Shown in pieces: positions 42,843-49,893 of a stretch of 64,000 nt of DNA. Each line of letters begins with the position of its first letter. Within the stretch, counting starts at the first letter, position 1. The translations under genes and the position numbers were made by a program. Source of the DNA: Stieleria magnilauensis (GTDB lineage: Bacteria > Planctomycetota > Planctomycetia > Pirellulales > Pirellulaceae); contig CP036432.1 in the NCBI GenBank assembly GCA_007753675.1, forward strand, positions 9,767,381 through 9,831,380. The letters run 5' to 3'. Below the pieces are notes generated by a model. That model saw nothing but the letters and a program-made list of their open reading frames with translations, was not told the DNA's origin and made no database searches.

Positions 42843-43223
42843 TCAGAACGGGGCGTCTTCTTCACTGGCCTCGTCAAACGCCGCGTTGGGGTCGGTCACC
42901 CGCTCGCTCATCGCGTCGGCCGGGTTGGCGTTGCCGGTGATTTTGAAGGACGTCGCTTCGACATTGACGAAGAACTTGACTTCGCTGTTGGCGTCCTTTT
43001 GCCAGCGTCGGCCGTTGAGCCGATAGGTGATCTCGACCTCGTCGCCTTCGTTCATCTCGTCGACCGAGTCACAGGAATCGCGGGTGAATTCGACCGGCAC
43101 AAAATTGGTGAAGCTGCCTTTGTCCTGCTCCAACACCACCAATCGCTTGCGAAAACCCTTGCTGCCGTACGTCTTGGTTTCCTCGATCAAATGGACAACG
43201 CCGGTTACGGATGGGTCGCTCAT
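42843..43223 (-). CDS. DUF3127-like OB-fold protein
   Basis: 126 residues from ATG 43223. The pattern VTGVVHLIEETKTYGSKGFR, VVLEQD, FTNFVPVEFTRD, GDEVEITYRLNGRRW and the acidic ending EEDAPF match DUF3127 proteins, which look like single-stranded DNA-binding OB folds with an SSB-like tail (ending PF). A nucleic-acid role is inferred. It is convergent with glnB. Confidence 0.78.
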   Translation of the reverse strand: MSDPSVTGVVHLIEETKTYGSKGFRKRLVVLEQDKGSFTNFVPVEFTRDSCDSVDEMNEGDEVEITYRLNGRRWQKDANSEVKFFVNVEATSFKITGNANPADAMSERVTDPNAAFDEASEEDAPF

Positions 43224-43375
43224 CGCTTCTCTCAAAATCGCTCGGAATTAGTGTTTTTCGGGGTCGCGAATTGTAGCCTGTCCGGCTGGAGAGTGAGAGG
43301 GGGAGCAGGGTCGGCGGTGGAGAGATGGCAAAAAATGGCGGGCCGCAGAGCGACGCTGGGGATCCGGGAGGAGTC

Positions 43376-43402
43376 GACAAGAAAATGGATGACAGGAAAA
43401 TC
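43376..43402. repeat. Direct repeat GACARGAAAATG, family C, second site
   Basis: GACAAGAAAATGG and GACAGGAAAAT 15 bases apart, as at 18388-18414. Confidence 0.65.
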
Positions 43403-43424
43403 TTGAGTGTCCGACCGAAAAAAT

Positions 43425-43459
43425 CCTGAAACCTGAAACCTGAAACCCGAAACCTGAAA
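43425..43459. repeat. Heptamer tandem repeat CCTGAAA x5
   Basis: Five 7-base units (one reads CCCGAAA) lie in the intergenic region before the DUF1080 gene. Confidence 0.85.
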
Positions 43460-43544
43460 CCCTGGCACCCCCCGGCGTCTGCGGTCATAATGCCGGGCTT
43501 GAATCCGCTTCACTGCCAAACATTCCCCTCTCACGAGAACTCCC

Positions 43545-44282
43545 ATGCTCCGCCCCGTCCTGTTCGGCACCCTTTGTCTGTTCGTTTCCGCCTGCCTTGC
43601 CGAGTCGCCCGCGGTCACGGCGCCGCCTGAACCGGACGGCATGACCCAACTGTTCAACGGCGAAGACTTGACCGGTTGGGACGGAGACTCGCGGCTGTGG
43701 AGTGTTCGCGACGGCGTGATTCACGGCGAGACGACGAAGGAGGTTTCGACCAAGGGAAATACGTTTCTGATTTGGAAAGACGAAGTCGCTGATTTTGAGC
43801 TGCGATTGTCGTTCCGTTGCACCGCGTCGAACAACTCGGGCATTCAGTATCGATCGCAACGCGTCAAGACGGACGAGCAAGCGGTCAACCAATGGGTGCT
43901 GCGTGGCTATCAACATGAGATCCGCAACGAAGAAGACTTGCCGAACGTGCCGGGTTTCATCTACGACGAGAAAGGCTCGCGCGGACGCATCTGTCTGGTC
44001 GGTGAAAAAGCGGTCTGGAACAAAGACGGCAAGAAGGTCATCGGCGAACCGCTGATCAGCAAAGAGGAGTTCAAAGAGTTGATGAAAGTCGACCAGTGGA
44101 ACGACGTGGTGATCATCGCCAAGGGCAACCATCTGCAACACTTCCTCAACGGCCGGTTGATCCTGGACTTCACCGACAACCATCCCGAAAAGTCGTTTTC
44201 CAAAGGCTTCCTCGGACTGCAGTTGCACGCCGGAGCACCGATGTGGGCCGAATTCAAAAACGTCCGCCTGCAAAACCTCTAG
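43545..44282 (+). CDS. DUF1080 (3-keto-disaccharide hydrolase-like) secreted protein
   Basis: 245 residues with an N-terminal signal peptide (MLRPVLFGTLCLFVSACLA; a lipoprotein reading is possible). The DUF1080 fold is recognisable from FNGEDLTGWDG, WSVRDGVIHGE, FELRLSFRC, SGIQYRSQ, the substrate-site-like GYQHEI, WNDVVIIAKGNHLQHFLNGR and GFLGLQLHAG. The family is a concanavalin-like lectin/glycosidase fold that is highly expanded in planctomycetes and used on sugars. It is monocistronic, followed by repeats. Confidence 0.88.
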   Translation: MLRPVLFGTLCLFVSACLAESPAVTAPPEPDGMTQLFNGEDLTGWDGDSRLWSVRDGVIHGETTKEVSTKGNTFLIWKDEVADFELRLSFRCTASNNSGIQYRSQRVKTDEQAVNQWVLRGYQHEIRNEEDLPNVPGFIYDEKGSRGRICLVGEKAVWNKDGKKVIGEPLISKEEFKELMKVDQWNDVVIIAKGNHLQHFLNGRLILDFTDNHPEKSFSKGFLGLQLHAGAPMWAEFKNVRLQNL

Positions 44283-44375
44283 TGGCGTAAGCCTCCAAGT
44301 GGCGTAAGCCTCCAAGTGGCGTGAGCCTCCAAGTGGCGTGAGCTTCCAAGTGGCGTAAGCTTCCAGCTTGCGTCC
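44283..44375. repeat. 17-bp tandem repeat GTGGCGTAAGCCTCCAA, about five copies
   Basis: The unit runs five times with small changes (GTGGCGTAAGCCTCCAA, GTGGCGTGAGCTTCCAA) and ends in the fuller form GTAAGCTTCCAGCTTGCG. It is the tandem form of the repeat at 4830 and 32219 and follows a gene's stop codon. Confidence 0.85.
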
Positions 44376-44450
44376 CCCCAAAAGCGCAGCGCCCGGCCAC
44401 CCTCTCTTCCCCACCACCGCGAAACTCATCAACGGCTGATTGGATTGAAT

Positions 44451-44579
44451 CATCCGTTGGACGCGAGCCTAAAGGCGTCTACGGGCGCCGGCGCGTTTCG
44501 TGGTGGTTCAGGCCCGGACGCTGGCGCGAACCGGCTGATATCAAACGAATGATCAGCCGTTTGGCGCGAGCCTACGGGC
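44451..44579. repeat. Family A palindrome, composite copy
   Basis: A left arm from 44451 (CATCCGTTGGACGCGAGCC), an inverted arm 44512-44539 and a third arm 44552-44579 (ATCAGCCGTTTGGCGCGAGC). A compound form of the element at 6230-6311. Confidence 0.7.
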
Positions 44580-44716
44580 CCCAGCACAAAGAAGCGATGC
44601 TTACTTAGCGGTATTCGCCCATAGGCCGCGCACCAACCGCCTGTCCCGATTCAATCGGGCAATCCGCCGCCCCTCTCTCGTGCAGCCATCTCGCACGCCA
44701 CCGCCTTCACCCACTG

Positions 44717-44827
44717 TGAAGGATTCGTGAAGCCAGTGTTTGGGTTGCGCCTCGAATTCCGCCTCGCGTGACGGCTGCGCCGAGTGATGTGAAGGAGTCG
44801 CGGACGCAATGCGAAGGAACGATGAAG
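44717..44827 (+). promoter_or_regulatory. Phased TGAAG boxes upstream of second DUF1559 gene
   Basis: TGAAG at 44717 and 44728 (11 bases), 44790, a CGAAG at 44812 (22 bases on) and TGAAG at 44823 (11 bases). The helical phasing suggests a multimeric DNA-binding regulator; the protein is unknown. Confidence 0.35.
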
Positions 44828-45077
44828 TCTGACGCAATTCAATCGGTTTGAGATTGCAGCAGATCCAGCTCCCGCTTGAATACGCCTGTCAAAGCAACCG
44901 GGTTCACGGGCCAGGCACTGCGGAATCGAAGACACGGCAAGAGTTTGATCGATTGCTCATCTTCACTCCATCAAGGCTTCACCGGAATCAGGTTCACTGC
45001 TTCTGTTCCTAAGTCAGTCGCATCGCGTGCGTTGCACCGATCGACAAATCCACAGAAATCCAAACAAGGAATTCGAA

Positions 45078-46337
45078 ATGTCGCGTATGCGAAAATCAGG
45101 TTTCACCCTGATCGAACTGTTGGTGGTGATCGCCATCATCTCCCTGCTGGCCGCGTTGGCGTTGCCGGCCCTGACCAAGGCTCGTGAAGCCGCTCGCCGC
45201 ACCCAGTGCTCGAGCAACCTGCGTCAGTTCGGAATCGGAATGTACACGTTCTCCGACCGTGACCCGCTGGGCCGTTTGTGCACCGGTGCCTCCGACTTCG
45301 AGCGTGACGGTGACATGGACACCTACGGCTGGGTCGCCGACATGGTCAACACGGGATCAGCCATCCCCGGTGACATGTTGTGCCCCAGCAACCCCGCCAA
45401 GGCACTTGAAAAGTTGAACGACCTGATCGGCATCTCGACGTCGGGCAACGGCGTGACGGTTGGCCCGTCAGCGGGTAACAGCTGGACCCGCATGCGTGCC
45501 GGCGCAGCTGATCGCATGTTCGATTCGTCCAACGCAGCGGTCGACTTTGCGGCCAACCCCGTGACCGTCGGTGCGACCCAATACAACAGTGCAGCCGAGT
45601 ACGTCGGTGGCCTGTACGTGGACCAGGGTTACATGACCAACTACGCGGCCGGCTACTTCCTCGTTCGCGTCGCCCCGATCATGGAATACGACAGCACGGC
45701 GGGCGAGATCATCTCGTCGACCGGTGGGAAATTCAAAGAGCGTCAAGACACCAGCGGACCGCTGTTGGCTTCGGTCTTGGATCGCAGCCGCATCGCGACG
45801 AGCAACATTCCGTTGCTCGGCGACGCCGGCCCGGGTGACGTTGACGAAGCGATTCTCGGGACCGACGTTCCGAACACCAAAGAAGAACTGCCCCGCGGGA
45901 TGTTGCTCGCAGAAGCCTTCAACGATGGCCCCGCTTACTTGGCGACGACCAACAATCGCTTGATCCTGCTCAACGCCGCCGTCTCGATGGTCGAGCAAAT
46001 CAACTGCGAGCGCGGCGCACCGTCGACCGTCAATTGCCAAGCCCCCTTGGGATCGGATGCTTCGAGCCCCTCGGGTTTCTACCTGCAAGACACGCGTGAC
46101 TGGTTCGCCATCCACAGCGGCGGAGCGAACATCTTGATGGGTGACGGTTCGGTCCAACTGTTCCAAGACGAGAACGGCGACGGCTACCTGAACCCCGGCT
46201 TTCCCGTCCCGGACAACTTGACCGATTACTCGGGTGTCGGATACGCCGGCAGCACGGTCGAACTGCAGCCGGCTGAAATGTTCAGCGGCCTGTTCCTGGA
46301 CGAAAGCTCCTTCAAGGGCCAGTTCGAAGAGAACTGA
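45078..46337 (+). CDS. DUF1559 protein with type IV pilin-like N-terminus, first gene of module
   Basis: 419 residues from ATG 45078 with AAGGA 8 bases upstream. The leader MSRMRKSG precedes [20 protein letters not shown], then [18 protein letters not shown], the DUF1559 domain, and the C-terminal H-X9-DG motif ([12 protein letters not shown]). It closely parallels the gene at 24461 ([17 protein letters not shown]). A hairpin follows, then DUF1573, PilM-like and DUF1559-lipoprotein genes on the same strand. It is probably the secreted pseudopilin of that module. Confidence 0.88.
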   Translation: MSRMRKSGFTLIELLVVIAIISLLAALALPALTKAREAARRTQCSSNLRQFGIGMYTFSDRDPLGRLCTGASDFERDGDMDTYGWVADMVNTGSAIPGDMLCPSNPAKALEKLNDLIGISTSGNGVTVGPSAGNSWTRMRAGAADRMFDSSNAAVDFAANPVTVGATQYNSAAEYVGGLYVDQGYMTNYAAGYFLVRVAPIMEYDSTAGEIISSTGGKFKERQDTSGPLLASVLDRSRIATSNIPLLGDAGPGDVDEAILGTDVPNTKEELPRGMLLAEAFNDGPAYLATTNNRLILLNAAVSMVEQINCERGAPSTVNCQAPLGSDASSPSGFYLQDTRDWFAIHSGGANILMGDGSVQLFQDENGDGYLNPGFPVPDNLTDYSGVGYAGSTVELQPAEMFSGLFLDESSFKGQFEEN

Positions 46338-46382
46338 TCACGAACACTTTCTGTCCAACGAGACGGCAGAAATGTCACTTTT

Positions 46383-46420
46383 GAGGACCTCCATGGCACA
46401 CGATGTCATGGGGGTCTCTC
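46383..46420 (+). terminator. Hairpin between DUF1559 and DUF1573 genes
   Basis: GAGGACCTCCATGG pairs with CATGGGGGTCTCTC around ten bases; it has no real T run, so it may only reduce read-through or protect the upstream mRNA. Confidence 0.4.
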
Positions 46421-46454
46421 GTGTTGAATCGACGCGGCAATGTGAAAGACTGGA

Positions 46455-47657
46455 ATGAATCAATTTACAAAACGACTGCTCGTCTTCGGCGGCCTGGTAT
46501 TCGGGTTTGCCTCGTTCGCCCTGGCCCTCACCCAGGTCGTCAGCTACAAGCCGTGGGGCGTCCCCGACAGCCGACGCGATGACTACGATCAGCGTGTCGC
46601 GGAACTGGACAGGCAAGCCATTGAGCGAGAAACGTATCAAAACAAGCCCCGCCCTTCGGCGAGAGCGTGGCCCGCGGTGCACGACTTCGGTTGGGTCCGG
46701 CCGGGAGAAACCGTGCGGCACACCGTCGAGATCGAAAACGTCGGCAATGCCGAGTTGAATCTGCGAATCCGCGAGACCAATTCGGATCGCTTGACGGCCC
46801 AATTGGAAGGGCAGCAACTGGCACCGGGCGAATCCACTCGATGCACGATCGAATTGGTTGCCAGCCGTCAACCGTCAGCCGAGCCTTTCGAAGGCAGGGT
46901 GACGATTTCGACCAACGATCCGTTGAACAAGACGGTCGTCTTGTCTGTGTTCAGTCAACAACGAAAAGAGCTGGTCCTTCCCGGCGCGATCGACTTCGGC
47001 AGCCATGACATGGGACAGGCATCGACGGTCGACTTTCTGATCTACAGTCAGCTGGCGCAACGTTTGAACGTCGTCGATGTTTCCAATGCGGCATTTGATC
47101 TTCAGTGGGTCGCCGTTCCCGAACCGATCGACAATCAGACTGTCGGTGACCAGACTCTCGGCGACCTGTCGGTAACGGCGGCCAGTCGCATCACCGTTGA
47201 AATGGAAGCCAAGGACTATGGCCACTACAGCGACCAACTGGAATTGACGGTCGAGATCGACGGCCAAGAACAGCAATGCAAGCTGGACTTCGGGGGTCGA
47301 GTTCGTCCGCCCATCGGCTTTTACGGGCCCAACGTCGATCGTCGCACCGGAGTCGATTTCGGCACCGTGGAAAACAACGAGCAACACGATCTATTTGTCG
47401 TCGTCCGCTCCCGTGCGGATCGCTCCCGAAAAATCGCGGTGCTTGACATCGAGCCGAAAGAGCTGCAAGCCGAACTCCAGCCACTCGAGACTGACGGCAG
47501 TTATCGGCTACGGATTTCGATTCCCAAAGGCTGCCCGTATCGACGCTTCAATCTCGCCGAGCAACATGGCTACATTCAAATCGGTGATCCCGAGATGAAG
47601 TCGTATTCCAACTGGCTGCCGGTGTACGGCGTTGTCGGTGATTTTGATGCCGATTGA
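46455..47657 (+). CDS. DUF1573-like exported protein
   Basis: 400 residues. An N-terminal membrane helix or signal (LLVFGGLVFGFASFALALTQ) precedes three Ig-like repeats: HDFGWVRPGETVRHTVEIEN, IDFGSHDMGQASTVDFLIYS and VDFGTVENNEQHDLFVVVRS. The xDFG.V.xG...H.xxIxN pattern is that of DUF1573/ASPM-like beta domains. A role in the periplasm is inferred. It starts 117 bases after the pseudopilin and ends 44 bases before the PilM-like gene. Confidence 0.78.
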   Translation: MNQFTKRLLVFGGLVFGFASFALALTQVVSYKPWGVPDSRRDDYDQRVAELDRQAIERETYQNKPRPSARAWPAVHDFGWVRPGETVRHTVEIENVGNAELNLRIRETNSDRLTAQLEGQQLAPGESTRCTIELVASRQPSAEPFEGRVTISTNDPLNKTVVLSVFSQQRKELVLPGAIDFGSHDMGQASTVDFLIYSQLAQRLNVVDVSNAAFDLQWVAVPEPIDNQTVGDQTLGDLSVTAASRITVEMEAKDYGHYSDQLELTVEIDGQEQQCKLDFGGRVRPPIGFYGPNVDRRTGVDFGTVENNEQHDLFVVVRSRADRSRKIAVLDIEPKELQAELQPLETDGSYRLRISIPKGCPYRRFNLAEQHGYIQIGDPEMKSYSNWLPVYGVVGDFDAD

Positions 47658-47701
47658 CCAGGATGCTTCACCCGCTTTAGTTCTTCGTCACGTAGTTCGA
47701 G

Positions 47702-49873
47702 ATGTCTAGTTCTTCACCTGTTGATCAGATCACCCCGTCGGCAAGCCCGACACAGCCGTCCGGCAAGATGACTTGCGGTGCGTGCGACGCGACCAATCCG
47801 TCGGGCGGTCAATTCTGCGCCGGCTGCGGGCATGCACTACTCGAGCCCTGCGCCCAATGCAGCAAGCCCGTGTTGTTGACGCAGTCGTTTTGCGGCAATT
47901 GCGGATCGGATCTCGTGGCCTCGCTATCCAAACGCAAACGAGATCTGGAAGCCAAGATCGCCGATGCGATCGACGCCGCGAAAGAACGCGATTTTGAAAG
48001 ATCAAAAGGGCTGCTGGCCGTCGTCACGCGTGAAAAGGATTACCGATTCAAGGACGTGATCACCCAAGCGACAACGGCACAACAAAAGATTGACCGGATC
48101 GCTGAGCAAGAATGCGGCTCGGCGTCGGAGCGGATCGCAGCGGCACAACAGGCCTACGACTCAGGCGACCCGGCACGCGTCGTCGAATTGCTCTCTGCAT
48201 TGTCGCCGAAATTAATAACGCCCGAGGCGGAACGTCAGCTGCAGCAATCCCGGCAGTTGCTCCAACAGCTTGACGATGCCGAGCAATCACTGCAGGAAGC
48301 GTTTCAGAAACGGGACTGGACCACATCAGGAGCCATTCTGGACCGCTTGTTGGAACTCAAGCCCGATGACGAGACCGTCGCCAACCTGGCCCGCAAGGTG
48401 GGCAAGAAGCTGGTCGCAAAAGCGACCACGCTGCACCAAAATCACAAGTCCACGGCGGCCGCGGAGATCCTGCAATGTGTCCCCGCAATCGCACGCAACC
48501 AAGCCTATGACGACCTGAATCAGACGGTCGAACGAATCGGATGGCTGGCCGACCAATTCAACGGTGAACCCTTTGCTACACCGACGTTGGGGCGGATTTC
48601 AAAACACTGGAGCGAGCGATCCGGTGGTGACCCCCGAGCGGTCAAGATGCTCCAACGGCTGAGCCAACAGGTCAAAGCGGCCCGGCCGACACCTCGCGAC
48701 CTGTTCGCACCATTGGAGGTCAAACCGCGTAGCTGGGTCGGCGGTTCGCTGGGAATCCTGGCGTTTCCGACCAGCATCGACCTGGAGGACAACGCCGCAC
48801 TCCGCGCCGCACCTGGTCAATTCAACGCCGCCATCGGCCTGGCACTGCAAGGACTCGGGCTGGGGCGTTTCCAAGACGATTTCTCTCCCAAGAAAGGCCT
48901 GTTGAAACGACTCGGCCGCAAGAAAGCAGAACGATGCTGGGGGCTCGATATCGGCGCGTCAGGTATCAAAGCGGTTTGCCTGGAACTGACCAGCGAACAA
49001 CGGCCCCGTTTAGCGGAATGCCACATATTCTCCTTCGACGCCCCGCTGACGCGAGGCACAGCCGAATCCACACTGGACGAATCGATTCGGACGGCGATCG
49101 CAACGTTCATGGACCAGCACGATGTCGAATCGACGCCCGTCTGGGTCAGTTTCCCTGCCCGCGAGCTGGTTTCACGCTTCGTCAAATTGCCTCCGATCGC
49201 CGACAAGCAAGTGAAAGGATTGTTCGAAAAGGAGGTGGAGTCGCGGATTCCGCTGCCGCTGGACGAAGTGGCTTGCGTGCGATGGATTGCCCCCCTTCCC
49301 GAAGACGAATTGACTGCGATCGGACGCCCGGCGTTTGTGTCAGCGGCAAAGAAGCAGTTCGTTGATCGCTATCTCGAGAATCTCAGCCTGGCCGGTTTGC
49401 CCGTCAGTGGCTTGCAAGCGACACCAATCGCCCTGATGAATTTTGCCGCATTTGAGTTCGCCGATCAGTTGGAACTGAATCAAACCGCGGACCGTGCGGA
49501 CGCGAAGTTGCCGACCGTGGCTCTGTTTGACTGTGGCGCGGAAATGACCATCGCGATCATCGTCAGCAGCGTGTCATGCTGGTTCTGGTCCTTCGAATCG
49601 GGTGGTAATGAATTCACTCGATTGATCAGCCGATCCACCAAGACGACACACTCCGAGGCAGAAAAACTGAAACGCAACCCCGCGTCTCTGGAGCATCCGG
49701 AGACTCAATTCGAAGGAGTCGAACATCGCATCGATGAGATGCGTGGAAGGCTGTCCAAACTGGTCAATGACCAATGCGAACAACACGACGAATTCGACAT
49801 CCAGCAAACTTGGTGCTGTGGCGGTGGAGCCCTGACACACGGTTGGGTCAAGCGAATTCTATGCGACATTTAG
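47702..49873 (+). CDS. Double zinc ribbon fused to PilM-like actin-fold domain
   Basis: 723 residues. Residues 25-67 hold two zinc ribbons (Cys25/28/39/42 and Cys50/53/64/67). A helical region (about 75-330) contains TPR-like segments. From about residue 410 the sequence follows PilM: phosphate loop CWGLDIGASGIKAVCLEL, RFVKLPPIADKQVKGLFEKE then VESRIPLPLDEV, VALFDCGAEMTIAIIVS, and ESGGNEFTRLI. PilM is the cytoplasmic clamp of type IV pilus and type II secretion systems. No PilN, PilO or PilQ is adjacent. The zinc-ribbon fusion suggests an added regulatory role. Cytosolic; no signal peptide. Confidence 0.78.
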   Translation: MSSSSPVDQITPSASPTQPSGKMTCGACDATNPSGGQFCAGCGHALLEPCAQCSKPVLLTQSFCGNCGSDLVASLSKRKRDLEAKIADAIDAAKERDFERSKGLLAVVTREKDYRFKDVITQATTAQQKIDRIAEQECGSASERIAAAQQAYDSGDPARVVELLSALSPKLITPEAERQLQQSRQLLQQLDDAEQSLQEAFQKRDWTTSGAILDRLLELKPDDETVANLARKVGKKLVAKATTLHQNHKSTAAAEILQCVPAIARNQAYDDLNQTVERIGWLADQFNGEPFATPTLGRISKHWSERSGGDPRAVKMLQRLSQQVKAARPTPRDLFAPLEVKPRSWVGGSLGILAFPTSIDLEDNAALRAAPGQFNAAIGLALQGLGLGRFQDDFSPKKGLLKRLGRKKAERCWGLDIGASGIKAVCLELTSEQRPRLAECHIFSFDAPLTRGTAESTLDESIRTAIATFMDQHDVESTPVWVSFPARELVSRFVKLPPIADKQVKGLFEKEVESRIPLPLDEVACVRWIAPLPEDELTAIGRPAFVSAAKKQFVDRYLENLSLAGLPVSGLQATPIALMNFAAFEFADQLELNQTADRADAKLPTVALFDCGAEMTIAIIVSSVSCWFWSFESGGNEFTRLISRSTKTTHSEAEKLKRNPASLEHPETQFEGVEHRIDEMRGRLSKLVNDQCEQHDEFDIQQTWCCGGGALTHGWVKRILCDI

Positions 49874-49893
49874 ACGTTCAAAGAGAGAGTACC

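Larger units (their letters stand above)
43224..43544. other. Intergenic region, DUF3127 to DUF1080
   Basis: 321 bases between divergent genes, filled mostly by the two repeats listed above. No gene supported. Confidence 0.5.
44283..45077. other. Long intergenic region before DUF1559 cluster
   Basis: 795 bases without a supported gene. From left to right: the 17-bp tandem repeat, a family A palindrome, and phased TGAAG boxes 250-360 bases before the DUF1559 gene. Confidence 0.55.

Noticed and set aside
44601-44935. Short minus-strand frames before the DUF1559 cluster
   Set aside because: They overlap the phased TGAAG boxes and carry no recognisable protein.
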